This document shows positions 33,161-44,894 of a stretch of DNA of 64,000 bases, one piece after another (positions within the stretch are counted from its first letter, which is position 1; each line of letters starts with the position of its first letter). The position numbers and the translations under genes are program-made. The DNA comes from Azolla caroliniana (lineage: Eukaryota > Polypodiophyta), in assembly GCA_043228905.1 (NCBI GenBank), contig JBHGNT010000008.1:9982001-10046000 (forward strand). Direction: 5' to 3'. The notes under the pieces are model-generated. The model made no database searches. It saw nothing but the letters and a program-made list of their open reading frames with translations, and was not told the DNA's origin.

Positions 33161-33432
33161 CGCAAATATACACAGAATAGTATAGACAACTATCTCAAAA
33201 AGAGTCAACACATACAATGTGCTCACAGAGCACCATATATATAAACAATACTAATACAATACCTAAATGCTCATTCATGAACTATGACATCTGACTACCT
33301 AAATTATTCCTAAGACTATGCTAAGAAAACTAGGTCCTAACGACTATACATCCTTTCAGCCGATCTTCCCAACCGATTTGGCTATTGGCTTCTTCAACCA
33401 ATTTACCTTTATGTTGAGCTTGTCTCTCAACA
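33007..33432 (-). repeat. LTR of copia element E, with GA microsatellite at about 33080-33160
   Basis: 426 bp on the minus strand from TGTTGAGAGACAAGCTCAAC to TTTACA. It contains an expanded GA tract of some 35 units, far longer than in the inner element's LTR. Confidence 0.87.
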
Positions 33433-35100
33433 CATAACAACATTGATCATGCAAATATAAATATATAAGTATGTTAAATAATTTATAAAGGTAATGTTTA
33501 TGTTGTTCTTTACATTGTACTACATCATTACTTCTAATAATCCACTACAATTTGGTTTGGTTTGGGAGTCTCTAATTAAAATATTTTTCAAAGCAAACCG
33601 TTTAAAAATTTGAAACTTGAATTAAATTGAAACAAAACAAAAAACTGATTAAACAAAATTGTTTAAGGGATTTCTAAACTCAAATTAAAACTATTCAAGA
33701 TATTTACAAATTGTAAGGCACGGTTTTCAGAATTTTGTGCAAACCAATATTTTGTGTTAACTTTTGTACAATTGTTTAACAATGAGTTTTCCGACCAAAA
33801 GTCTCCCACTTATAAACTGCGAAAATAAGAAAATAAGAAATCTCAAATGCTATAACTTACTATGTAGATAGGCTATAGTTCATAACTTTACAAAGTCCAT
33901 TCATAAATAAATAGATATTTCAAAATTATCCTAACCTAAATTGTTACTATGTTTACCGTTTAACCACAATTTGAAGCCATTTGAATCGTAAACCAAACGT
34001 TTAAACTTTTTAGCCGTTTAAACCACAAATTGTTAAGTTGATAAGGTCTCAAACCAAATTGTTTGCAAAATTCTAAACCGAACCAAACTATTTAAACGGT
34101 GAAGTCATCAAGCCACAATTTTTGCAATTCAATTTGGTCAAATTGAAATTGTTGGCCATTCCTAGTTACGTACTCGTTTTCCCTCCTTGTAAATCTACAT
34201 GTTGATTTGATGGTTTATATCTTTTGATCGTGAGCATACTAATTTTATATGGCAAATATAATGAATGTGCAAACATAATATTGTATTAACGATAGATGCA
34301 ATGTACTTCTTGTCGCTACAAATAGTTGCAAATTGCAATAATACCATGTTGTGTACATCATGAATTTTCAATAATAGTTAGTTTGAGATTATGGAAAACT
34401 TAAATTCTCTATAAGTGAAAAACAAAATTGCAATTTAACTTTATTCAACAAACGTAACCTTTCAAACTAGAAGTAATATAAATACCATTCGTAACAATAT
34501 TCATGTTTGCATTGAGCCCGCCATTCATGTATTTTTTGGCATCATTTACCTATTATTATTGTCTAGACTCTAATCTATCCTAGACTTTGAGAAAAAATGT
34601 TATCTTAGAGTCTAAGAAGAAATGTCTTGGACATTGTGTCATACATTATTCCACACTGATTCTTTTGCTTTGTTAAATTTTTATTATTTTAGAGTGTCTA
34701 AGGTTAACAATGGCTTGTGTGAATTGATGCTTCGAGTGGGTTGGGTTGGGTTATGAATCAAATTCGTAAAGTCGATCTAACACTCGGGGTTGTGCAAATT
34801 AAAAAGAAGTTTCACATTAGTTTGGGGAAAGCAAATTTAAAAGCAATGCGAGTTTTCCTTTCAACTTTTTTCGCATTCTTTTTTCGAAGCTAGTGCGAAG
34901 TGAATATTCACATTAAGTTGTGATGCAAGTCAAGCATTGTGTTTGTTGCCTTCATTTCTTTGCTTTCATTGGTGTGTCTGTGATGCTTTTCTTTCCTTCA
35001 CCAAAGTTAATCTTTGCATTGCGTCTTGGAAAGCTAGCCAATCCGTAAGAGCAATGTGAATCTTTATTTCTCACCTTCCACTTTCTTTCTTTCTTAATGT
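33433..35100. other. AT-rich region without genes, TTTGGTTT/AAACCAAA repeats
   Basis: No coding signal. Positions 33550-34150 are full of TTTGGTTTGG and its complement and may be another decayed MITE-like repeat. The remainder is featureless. Confidence 0.5.
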
Positions 35101-35328
35101 GACCTTCGGGCATGAGTGATCACGAATAACTTATTTATGTGTTGAATGCAATCCGAAATGTACCAATCAAGACTTAGTTGCATAAATGTGTATATAACTT
35201 ATAGACTTGAGACAGACCTTTGGGCGCGAGTGATCATGAACAAATTATTTATGCACTGAAAATGCATTCTGAAATGTACTAATCAAGAAGACTTAGATGC
35301 ACAGATGTGTATATAGCTTATAGACTTA
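35101..35328. repeat. 114-bp tandem duplication
   Basis: GACCTTCGGGCATGAGTGAT at 35101 recurs at 35215 as GACCTTTGGGCGCGAGTGAT. Both are followed by TTATTTATG, GAAATGTAC and TAATCAAG-like landmarks. Confidence 0.8.
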
Positions 35329-35558
35329 GATGCACAAATGAAGTTCACAAGAACTTGTCACTCATTGTCATTCTGAGTTGTTCGACAACCCTTGGGATGC
35401 CTTGACTGGTACCTTCGAAATGCATAATGAATTCCAAGCATTGCGATTTCCTTAATGCTTTGAGCCTCAACACCCCTAACCCTAACAATGGATTGTATGT
35501 TTGGGACCCCTTTTTACCGTAGGAAAAACATAGTATGAATTCCAAAACATTTGGAGAA

Positions 35559-35590
35559 TCCTAATCCTAATCCTAACCCCAACCCTAACC
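35559..35590. repeat. Short telomere-like CCTAA/CCCTAA run
   Basis: Five degenerate CCTAAnC units in a row, with further CCCTAACCCTAA at about 35475. Too short and impure to be a telomere. Confidence 0.5.
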
Positions 35591-36239
35591 TTGAAACCCC
35601 TATCCGAACATTTGGACTCGTTTTGTGTGTACACAAAACCTTTAAATCTTAGATCCTACCCAAAGGTCTGGGTTGCTTCATGGGTTTATGCAAAACCCTA
35701 AAACATCTGATCCAAGCATTTGAACATCTTCGGATTTACCCTGACACCATAAACCTGTAAACACTTTTGATTTCCTGCAAACCCCAAAACTCAAAACCCA
35801 AACCTTATAACTCCTGACCAAACATTTTTTGGATACTCTAGGGTTTACCTTGAAAGAAACCGTAATTGAAGGAGAGTCTGATAGAGAATCATTTCTTTTG
35901 AGCATATTGTCATAATTGTTATTTTTGTTGGGAAGAGTGAAAGGCTTTTTTTGCTACCATAATGGGTTCCTCTGAACACAACATTTCAATATACACACAC
36001 AGACAGAGAGAGCTTCCTCTTTCTTTGCAGGTAAGCCATGTGACCTCTTCATTCATTTATTCATTTGCTTTCCTTTGTCTTTGTTCATCCTTTTTTTGGG
36101 AATGATTCTCATTCTGTTTGCAAGGGAAACAGAGTTTTGCAACTTTGTAAGAAGAGAAATGAATGTTTTTCTGACTTTTTTGGGCAACTTGTTCATTCCT
36201 TGGAACTCTCAAACCGGATTTTTATTTTTATTTTCATTC

Positions 36240-37070
36240 AAATTTCCTTCATTGTTTGTAACATTCATTTGGAAAACCTGATCGATTCATATAATACCTA
36301 TTTCCATTTGCGTGATAATTCCTTTTGAAACTCTGTTTCGAATTTTGTTAGCACTTTCGCCCACCTCCTTTTCCTTCTCAACTATATGCTAAATTCCTTA
36401 TTGTAAATTTGGTTGAATTTTGATTAAGGAATTCTTTTCATTCCTATGATATTCCTGTGGAAATTACTGTTTGATTTAAAGCACATCATTTTGCATGTTT
36501 TCTATCCGTGTAATATTACTTTTGAAATTCTTGTTCGTTCTATGTTTTCCATTTGAAGATCTGTCAACCTTTACTTTAATCGCATGTGCACAAAAAGCTT
36601 AAAATTGCATATACTATTTTTTCATTTGTATGGTATTCCATTTTTGCACATCGTTTTTCAGGTTTCCCACGGTGTAATATTCCTCCATGAAAATCTTTTT
36701 CATTCTCTGTTTCCATTTGACTGCTATTTTCTTTTGAAAATCTGTGGATTTAAAGTTTTTTTGCATGTAACATGTACACAAAAATGCTTAAAATCAATGA
36801 GCATACATACATACATACACACACATATATGCATGCATGTGTGTGCTGTTTCTCCATTTATGTGATATCCCATTTGAAAACCTGGTTGATTTTAAGCACG
36901 ATGTTTCTACATACTTTTTCCATTTGTTTGATATTCCTCTTGAAAATCTGGCTTTGATTTAAAGCACATTTTCTAATTTTTGTATATTATCTGTGTGATT
37001 TCTTTTTGGAATTCTAGTTGATTTTAAGCACGTTTGTTTCTTATCTTTTTGAAAATGTGGCTAATATTCC
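36240..37070. repeat. Decayed minisatellite, about 80-110-bp units
   Basis: A block of the form CCATTTG...TGATATTCC.TTTGAAAATCTG.TTGATTTAAAGCAC recurs at least seven times with strong divergence. Confidence 0.65.
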
Positions 37071-37129
37071 GGAATACATACTCCCCTTAGGGCTTAGGAT
37101 TTTTCGAAACGTTGGTTAATGGATATGAG

Positions 37130-37990
37130 GATTGGTCTTTTGCATAAGGAACATAGTCATAAATCATGAGGAATAATGATTTTTCACAAGGATGGAAGAG
37201 CTGGCTCAAAGAACAATGGAATGAGACATTTTGTGACAGGGATAATTGAATAATGAGACACATGGTAATGATGTATGTAGCAGGGTTGGATCAAAGATCA
37301 ATGAAGCCATGTGAAATGCATCAATATAACGTGTGAACCAAGATTCAAGGTAGCAATTGAATCAAATAATGAGACATATGGTAAAGTATGAGAGGGCTGG
37401 ATTAAAGATCAATGCACTATGCGTAAAGATTTAAAAGAGTACTGGAATTGAATTACGAGGCATTCAATAATGGACCATGGTATGATTGGATTGGTTCAGA
37501 CACCAATGAAGAGATAGGACGTGAATCAAGGTTCAAAAGAGAAATGGAATTAAATAATGAGACTATAGTTACGGTGTAATATTCAACTGGAAAATTGCTA
37601 CTGTTGCTTGGAGGAGTTCATATTTGAAAATGAGACACGTGGTTATTAAGTAGAGGTGTAAATAATCTAGAGTTATAAATTCAAATGCTGTAAATAAGCT
37701 AGAAAATTCCCTCAATTGAATTGGGAAATCCACATTTGCAATGCAAAGATTGGATGTGGGTCAAAAGAGCAATGGAAAGTGAGACATATGGTCCAATCAG
37801 TTGGAAAATTCCCTCTGTTTCATCCATTGGAAATTGAGACATAGGGTATGAACTAATTCAATTGTAAAACTCCTCTATGTTTTTGACCCTTGGACATGAG
37901 ACATATGGTAATGGTCTGCTTCAAATTGGAATATTCCGCTATTTGTTTTACTAGCCCATTCTTCTATATCTCTAATGGGAAATGAGGTAT
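37130..37990. repeat. Second decayed tandem array in the C2 gene leader
   Basis: Blocks with AATGAGACATATGGTAA, GGATTGG/GGTTGGATCAAAGATCAATG and TTCAAGG..GCAATTGAAT recur through the interval at roughly 60-130-base spacing. Confidence 0.6.
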
Positions 37991-38285
37991 ATAAGAATGG
38001 TCCAACTCAATTGGAATATTCCCTCTATTTCTTCGGGAAGCTTAATGGACCATGAGTGTTGCATAAAATTTGAGTTTTGGATGAGTTTCCCAAGGATAAG
38101 GGTACACATATTGAGTGCATCTTGCTTGTTGGAAGTACAAAGTGATGATAGAAAAGGGGAAATTGGTATTGCTAAAGAGAATAAAAATGAATTCCAGGTT
38201 TTTGTACCCCATCTCTGGGATGGAAAAGTAAAAACTGATATAATGTCGAAGTTGAGCTTTTCGTTATGGTGCATATGTACTTCAT

Positions 38286-38540
38286 CATCATGTGATTTAT
38301 AGTTCTTGGAGCTATATAGAAGGGATTCTTGTAACCTTATGTCCAACTCATCATTTTTTAGTGTTTAGGTTTAGTTTCTAGATCCATATGTTTTACAGTT
38401 GTTGGAACCATATAGAAGTTAGCTTCCTGTAACCTGAGATTCATCCTCCTGTTTTAGGGCTTAGAGTTTTTAGCATAATGCGTTTTATGGTTCATGGAGC
38501 TATATAGGAATTGGCTTCTTGTAACTATTTTTAGGATTTA
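38286..38540. repeat. Three tandem units of about 95 bp next to the C2 start codon
   Basis: TTGGAGCTATATAGAAG, TTGGAACCATATAGAAG and ATGGAGCTATATAGGAA start at about 38304, 38402 and 38492. Each is followed by CTTCTTGTAAC-like sequence. Confidence 0.75.
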
Positions 38541-38569
38541 GGGTTTATGATACATTTACCATATCCCTC

Positions 38570-40102
38570 ATGGCGAGTTACGCACCTGCCTGCATGCCCC
38601 AAAATGAATCTAGCTCCAAGGGTTCAATTTCTAACCCTTCATACCCAGACCAGCAAAGCACTCTCACTGAAAATGGCTCATACAAGAAAGCTATAAATAT
38701 GTGTGGAATCCTTCGGGTGACTATCCATCGTGCCAGAGACATCCATAACATTTGTATCTATGGAAATCAAGACGTTTATGCCAAGTTTATAATAACCCAA
38801 ATTGAATGTCAAGATGCTGTCTATCCCACACAAACTGTGAAATCGGGAGGGCAAAACCCTGTCTTCAACCAAACCCTAGAGATTCCGGTTTCTGGTGGAT
38901 GGGATGCGGTCCTTAGATGCGAGCTTTGGATGATGAGTTGCGCTAGGAACTATCTAGAAGATCAACTTCTTGGCTTTGCACTTGTGCCCCTTAACAACTT
39001 GTATGGAAAAGAAGACGGACAAACTCAAGAGTATTGTCTCACGTCGACTGACCTCTTCTATACTCCAGCAGGAATGGTGCAGCTCTCACTATCATTCATT
39101 GACCACACCAACATTGAAATAAGTAAGGAAATGCATTCAGAAAGTGATAAACAGATGCCTGATGGTGGTGATAAAATGTTTTCGCAAGGCAGTCATTTGG
39201 CTCGCCCTCTGGGTGTAGATGCATGCGAAGCTGAAGTGGTAATGGAGTATCAGCAAGAAAATCTAAGAAAAATTGAGTTTGTGGACTTGGATGCAGTTTC
39301 AGAAGACCAACATTTGGTATCAATGTACTACAAGATGGCGGAAACTGAAGGATATAATGAAGCAACAACAGATTTACCGACACAAGAACATAGACAAAAC
39401 TGTCTGGGAGAAGACCATTTTAAAGCTAAAAATGGAGACATTGATGTAGAACCCAAGGATAAAAATATTTATGGAGCTTCTGAAATGGTACTTCAACTAG
39501 GCACGGCAAATGTAAATGATGGAATGATATGGAGCCCAAGTGCCGGAAAATGCACAGAGTCTAATGGTCTTTCAATAAACGAAAATGTATGCTTAGTGTC
39601 TGGTTTTCAATCTCCAAGGGAATCAAATGGGATGTCAAATTCACCTTGTGATAGCGCTAGTTCAGCCATGAACCATGTTCCTTCTCCAACCATGGAGCTT
39701 GTTTCTAGTTCCTCTTCATTGATGGAAACCCAAGCTACAACTAGTTCATCGTCCTGCATTGGTGATAGCAATCAATCTTCGCTACCTTTTGAGGTGCAAG
39801 AGAAGAGTGAGGATGCATCCTTATCTACTCCCAAAGTATTAAGTGAATCCTCACCATTTACTTCCACACCTCTTGTGAGCATTTCTTTGGAACCTGAGGT
39901 TTCCATCAATCAAGAACATTTCGTGGATCTGTACTTAAAAAGCATGCAACAATTCACCGAGAAGCTTGCCGATATGAAGTTCTCGTTTGATGTGGATGCT
40001 CAAGAACCTTCAGCCTCATTGCAAGATATTCCAACGGAGAAAGTCTCTGGAGGCAAGAAAGAAGGCTCCAAATTGTATTATGGTAGCCGAGCATTCTTCT
40101 AA
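38570..40102 (+). CDS. Plant C2-domain protein (calcium/lipid-binding), 510 aa
   Basis: Single-exon coding region. Residues about 44-178 form a C2 domain (CGILRVTIHRARDIHNICIY, QDVYAK, GGQNPVFNQTLEI, ELWMMSCARNYLEDQLLGFA, STDLFYTPAGMVQLSLSF), closely following the plant family annotated as CaLB/C2 proteins. The middle 270 residues are Ser/Glu-rich and look disordered. A conserved C-terminal helix VDLYLKSMQQFTEKLADMKF (452-471) and the last residues LYYGSRAFF are also family features. A role in Ca-dependent or phospholipid membrane binding is predicted. Several calcium Asp positions are not obvious. No membrane segment is present. The start at 38570 is the first Met of the frame. Confidence 0.9.
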   Translation: MASYAPACMPQNESSSKGSISNPSYPDQQSTLTENGSYKKAINMCGILRVTIHRARDIHNICIYGNQDVYAKFIITQIECQDAVYPTQTVKSGGQNPVFNQTLEIPVSGGWDAVLRCELWMMSCARNYLEDQLLGFALVPLNNLYGKEDGQTQEYCLTSTDLFYTPAGMVQLSLSFIDHTNIEISKEMHSESDKQMPDGGDKMFSQGSHLARPLGVDACEAEVVMEYQQENLRKIEFVDLDAVSEDQHLVSMYYKMAETEGYNEATTDLPTQEHRQNCLGEDHFKAKNGDIDVEPKDKNIYGASEMVLQLGTANVNDGMIWSPSAGKCTESNGLSINENVCLVSGFQSPRESNGMSNSPCDSASSAMNHVPSPTMELVSSSSSLMETQATTSSSSCIGDSNQSSLPFEVQEKSEDASLSTPKVLSESSPFTSTPLVSISLEPEVSINQEHFVDLYLKSMQQFTEKLADMKFSFDVDAQEPSASLQDIPTEKVSGGKKEGSKLYYGSRAFF

Positions 40103-40225
40103 TCCAAGGAATGCTTTTTAGGTCTCATCATGTAAAAATGATTACTCATCTTTGTGTAGTGTTTTGTTATTTTCTTTTATTGCACGGTCCCCCCCTCCCC
40201 TCCCCTCCCCTTTTGTCTGTTATTG

Positions 40226-40231
40226 AATAAA
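40226..40231 (+). terminator. Polyadenylation-signal-like AATAAA after the C2 gene
   Basis: AATAAA about 125 bases past the stop codon, after a C-rich run at 40188-40210. Confidence 0.5.
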
Positions 40232-40259
40232 AGGCAATGTTATTATTTGCTACCATGGA

Positions 40260-41777
40260 TGTAATGATCATGCCCTTAAACAGTAATAGTTATGGAGTTT
40301 CTTCATTGGGTGTTTGGTGTGTGAGAGTGAGGCAGGGAGCTCCTAAGCTTGTATACATATACTTGAGTAACTGTGAAAAATTCCCACATACATCAAACCC
40401 TCAAATATTTGGCTGATCTATCAGATCGTGACATCATTTGCAATGAGTGGATGTCCAACCAGCTTACTACATATGTAATTCATTGCCACCAAATCAATGC
40501 CCAACCAGCTTACTATGAACAAAGAGATTATAGCCACCAAATCAATGCATGCCATGTGAACTTGGCATTGTAAAGGAAAGGTTTCTTTTTTTCCTTCAAG
40601 GATATTTTATCGTAGATCACCCACAAGAAATCCCTTTACATTGCATCAAATGGGGGTAAGTAGCCAATTGGAAATGGTTATACCAACTAGCAGATTGGTA
40701 AATCTCGAGGTACGCCAAACTCTATGATTAAGGTATATATAGATTAGAGGGCCTAAACCTTATGCAAGTAATATGTTTTGTTGGTATGCTATAAATGTCC
40801 TTTCTTACACTCGTGGGTCTTGGTCTCTTAAGTTAATCGTTTCCTCATGCATTACAAAAAGCTTAGTGATAACTTCGAGTGACACGCAAGTTCTTGATTC
40901 TTGAGAGTGGCTCCGAATAAGTTGGGCCATTGTTACTTGTGTTATACCAAATGCCTTAGTCTTGGTCATACCTCCTTACCGATATCTCGATGTAGGACTA
41001 GATCGTTGTTTTCCCTATTGCTAGATCAAGTAGAAGTGCTTGACAACTACTTCTAAGCCTACAATGGCTACTTGACTCTCTAGACAAACTGCATGTAAGT
41101 ATCTAACTTCTCTTGCATAATTAATGACATGATAACTAACTTAAATATTGACACATAGGTAATTAAAAGATAAAATTTAAAAAAAGCCACATGTACATTA
41201 ATTGAGGAGTTCTAAACTCATATTTAAGTGATTAGTACAAGGTTAAGTGTAAAGCACATCGTACAATTTATTAGATTTGCGTATCCTGTCATCTTTTGCT
41301 TACACATAGACTTGCATCCTTGTGTCTTTCTCGTAGTGCTTGCAAATGCTAATGTCCAAGTCATGGAAATGTAAAACAAAAATGTCTCCTTAAAAGTACA
41401 ATAGATTCACTTAGATGTAGGTTGGAACTTGGGGGGATTTTTGCTTGTTTTGTATTATGTACTACAATATTTCGCATTACAAATAATTTCTCAAGTACTG
41501 ATGTTTTGGACAATTTGGAGAGTATTTAGCCATGAATAAAGAGGTTGTATCATGTGCTTTCACGACATCTTTTATAAACCCCTTATACGTATATTTTTTA
41601 CTATTTTAGATACCCTTCTATAAAAAAACAACTAATAAAAATATCCCTTAGTGCCAATATATATTTTAACAACTCATTTTAAATGCTCTTATATAGAAGA
41701 CACGTGTATGTTTTATACATGTGTGTATGTATGTATTATATTGTATAGCATATGTTATATATATTTTATGTATGGGT

Positions 41778-41808
<31 letters not shown>

Positions 41809-42050
41809 TCATATGTATGTATTACATTGCATGTATGTATGTATTGTATTGTATTCCATGTTTATTTATGTATGTATTATATGTATGTGTTGTATATCTT
41901 AGTTGTATGGCATGTGTGTATGTTTTTGTTGTGGCTCGTGTCTATTTGCACCTAAATCATAAATATCCTTTTACTAATAAAGACTCAAGAGTTCATTATT
42001 TGGTTTGATAGCTATTCTCTATTTAAACTCTATAAAATTTCATCAACAAT
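40260..42050. other. Intergenic, no gene recognised
   Basis: AT-rich. A short frame at 40373-40573 contains two copies of CACCAAATCAATGC with CCAACCAGCTTACTA blocks but no known motif. Confidence 0.5.
41700..41935. repeat. TG and ATGT microsatellites
   Basis: A pure TG tract at about 41779-41806, flanked by TGTATGTATG-type repeats. Open frames over it are low-complexity artefacts. Confidence 0.85.
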
Positions 42051-42116
42051 CATCATGAATACTCCATCACTGCAAGAAGTTCCTTCAAATGCTCAATAAT
42101 TTCTCACATCACAACA

Positions 42117-42329
42117 CTATTTAACGAGGAAGAGATTAATATATGATTGATTCAATATGTGAAGCTTATCAAGCAATATATGTGGTACGTGGGTCAACCC
42201 ATATTTGACATACATATCAATCACACTATTGGCAATACAACATCTCTTTCTAGTACACCTTTTCCTTAGATGATATAGTTCGCAACAAACAAACACATGC
42301 AAAACCAACTTGCTATAATAATGAAACAT
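42117..42329 (-). pseudogene. Possible pentatricopeptide-repeat gene scrap
   Basis: The frame contains RCCIANSVIDMYVKYG followed by a leucine-rich segment, close to the PPR signature NALIDMYAKCG. Only one repeat is visible and nothing flanks it. Confidence 0.4.
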
Positions 42330-42591
42330 CTAAGGTTCAAATAATGTTTTAAACAAACAATAATTGATTAGACAAGAGGAAAGTAATGGAAATAGTTCTA
42401 TATTACAACACATACAATTATCTATTTATCAATCTCCTCCCTTTGCAACAAGTAGAAATAAGGACTTTGCATTCTCGTAAGGATGTAGCACCAAGAAAGA
42501 TGAACACAATGTCACGTGATGATAAAAATCCACAGACATAGTCAATGAAGAGTAAAGTGGGTGTGCTTCGATGAATAGACACCACACCCAC

Positions 42592-42690
42592 TTGCCTCAC
42601 AATGTAACATCTACTCCAATCGAGCTTGGTAGGGCCCTTCCCAAATAAAGCACCGCCACCATGAGCTCCCCATGAGGCTTCTCAAGACCA
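42592..42690 (-). pseudogene. S-adenosylmethionine synthetase fragment
   Basis: The minus strand reads GAHGGGALFGKGPTKLDWSR then CYIVRQ, a clear but altered copy of the most conserved block of SAM synthetase ([26 protein letters not shown]). The Asp of GKDPTK is Gly and a later Arg is Trp. Weaker family-like text (FIDYV) follows to about 42530. No other exons were found nearby, so this is a dead fragment. Confidence 0.7.
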
Positions 42691-43019
42691 AAATAGCTCT
42701 TCTTGCCTGTGAAATGACAATAGCAAATACACAAATTAACATGGGAAAAAAACATGAGGGAATGTTGCCAATGCATGTGTGCATGCATTCATACATGCAT
42801 ACAAATACACACATACAAACATAGCCATGCATATACAAATACACATGCACACATACGAACATGGTTAAAATTTGATATGGTACTAAACCAAGAACCCTCA
42901 AAAAGTGGCCTGGATCCTGATGGCAGCAAATTCCCAGCTTATTGTAATTCATCCTACACATCCTTGCTTGCTAGAGGAGGGCCACTTCGAAGAGGTCAAT
43001 CAAGCTCATGGCACCTTCT

Positions 43020-44400
43020 CTCTCTCTCTCTCTCTCATTGATGAATTAGAAGAAATGGTTACCAAGTTTGTAAAGGAAGAATGTGTTGAAGAAGTTGCCA
43101 TTGGGAATGTTGTGATTATGCTTTTGTTATATGCGGATGATGTAGTGCTTTTTGCAAATACTTCAGGAGATGCACAAAAGCTTATGAAGGCATTGGAATT
43201 TTTTTGCATGCATACTAGATTAAGTGTCAATAGCTCCAAAACAAAGATTATGCTTGTGAAGAGTCAAAAAAGAGATAAACCATGCATTATGTACAACAAT
43301 GAGCCACTTGAATGTGTGGAAAGTTTCAAATATTTTGGCCTTGAAGTTCCTTCAAATCATAAATGGAATGAATGTGCTACACGCCGCTTAGAGGCGGGTA
43401 AGGGAGCATATTATGCATTTGAGAACACATGCAATCTTGGAGATATTAAGTGTTGGGTCCTATCTTTTTGACACTTTGGTGACCCCGGTTCTTCTTTATG
43501 GGGTGGAAGTATGGGGCGGTAGCATCCCTAAATCTACGTGGAAAGAATTTGAAAATGTCCAAAAACATTTTCTTACAAAGTTTCTACAAGTTAAGAAACA
43601 AAAGCCGTACACCCTCCTCCTCCTTGAGACGGGATCGCTTCCCATTGAGATCATGGCCATGGAAAGGGTTGTTGAATACATGCTTAAGGTTCAAAAAAGC
43701 TCCTCACATCGACTTCCTAGAATTGCATGGGAAGCAAGCAAAAAGATCCAAAAGACACATAAAAGCAAAATTTTGTGTTCCGGTTAGATTCAAGATTTAG
43801 AAAAAGGGTTTGGTAGATGGGATGCAAGACACTTGCTTCATGATGCGTCACTAGATTCCTCTGTAAATGAGGCCTTTTTGCAATGCCAATGTATCATGAC
43901 ATGGGACAAATGTGGTGGCTCACGCTTCACACATTATACTAAAAATGTTGCACCTAACTACAAAACCATATTCTTCGCGGAATGGGGAAGTTGTACACAT
44001 CGATACATGTTAGAGCCCATTGTGATATCTGCCATTCGAACCATTGCTTCCATGCGACTTAGCTCGCACACATTGAGATGTGAGACGGAGCGTTGGGGCA
44101 CAAGTGATGAGAGTGGCCGACTATGCACACTTTGCCCAAAACAAGTTCAAGAGTCTGAATATCACACTTTGATACAATGCTCTACCTTTGATCATATTTG
44201 ACCATGCTTTCCACATCTCTTCGATCAAGCCCAATCCTTGCACGAATTTCTCTCACAACCATGATGTGCACTCTCGATTGCAACATTCATTGGTAAAGTT
44301 CTTGAACATCGAGAGTCGCTCCTCACCTTCACACGTATCACGTGAAATGTAATATTTTTGGTCTCATAGGTCATATTTGACCTCCGAAGACGATAATATA
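43020..44400 (+). mobile_element. LINE fragment, RT to 3' end
   Basis: Plus-strand L1-like remnant whose 5' end is fused to a CT tract (43019-43036) and whose 3' end meets another CT tract (44405 on). Coding sequence is spread over three frames. Confidence 0.85.
43037..44201 (+). pseudogene. LINE reverse transcriptase and C-terminal region
   Basis: First piece: LLLYADDVVLFANTSGDAQK with an intact YADD box, then LSVNSSKTKIMLVKS and SFKYFGLEV. After a frameshift near 43460: DTLVTPVLLYGVEVWGG and LLLETGSLPIEIMAMERVVE. The third piece ends in a zinc-like CTLCPKQVQESEYHTLIQC. It belongs to a different subfamily from copy A by sequence, though the domain order is the same. Confidence 0.85.
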
Positions 44401-44404
44401 ATCT

Positions 44405-44434
44405 ATCTCTCTCTCTCTCTCTCTCCTCTCTCTA
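44405..44434. repeat. CT microsatellite
   Basis: Almost pure CT tract at the 3' end of the LINE, followed by ATGTATGT-type repeats to about 44620. Confidence 0.85.
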
Positions 44435-44894
44435 TACATTTACATGCATGTATTTATGTATGTGTATGTACGTATGTACATATGATATTATATATTTGTA
44501 CATATATTCACGTTTAGTTAGTATGCATGTATAAATGGGTGTAATGTATGTATATACATATTTAGGGATGTAGTGTTTAAATGTAGGTATATATGCATGC
44601 ATGTATGTATGCTACTCCAAATTTAATTATTGTTTCACAGTATGTTCTTTATTATCTCATTGATATCTAATATTTCGTGGGCATATGTAATTTTTTTCTC
44701 TAGCATAATTGATAGTACCCTTATGTAAATATATATTTTATGTATTTATTAATACCCTTATATATACATTGTATATCTCAATGGTTAATTTAAACCCCTT
44801 TTGATGAACTCACGTGCTATCATACAAGTTTTGATAGTGAAGCCCTCGAGGCCACGGGTAGGAAAAGGCGGTCACCTTCATTAGCAGAGGTCTC

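Larger units (their letters stand above)
32330..33432 (-). mobile_element. Copia element E, LTR plus deleted gag and protease
   Basis: LTR 33432-33007, primer site TGGTATTAGAGT, then a gag start that jumps to the zinc knuckle, then the protease region. The rest is missing. The strip 31964-32330 between elements D and E holds no recognisable coding sequence. Confidence 0.8.
35960..38569 (+). promoter_or_regulatory. Probable leader of the C2-domain gene, with a possible 5' UTR intron
   Basis: A CT-rich leader-like stretch at 35990-36030 ends in a consensus donor, GCAG|GTAAGCC. No long coding frame lies between there and the start codon at 38570. A 5' UTR intron of about 2.5 kb is inferred. The acceptor could not be fixed. 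Most of the interval is filled with decayed tandem repeats. Confidence 0.4.

Noticed and set aside
35559-35590. Possible internal telomere
   Set aside because: Only a few impure CCTAA units. This is common in plant introns and leaders.
41651-42008. Three overlapping cysteine- and valine-rich frames
   Set aside because: They are translations of TG and ATGT microsatellites.
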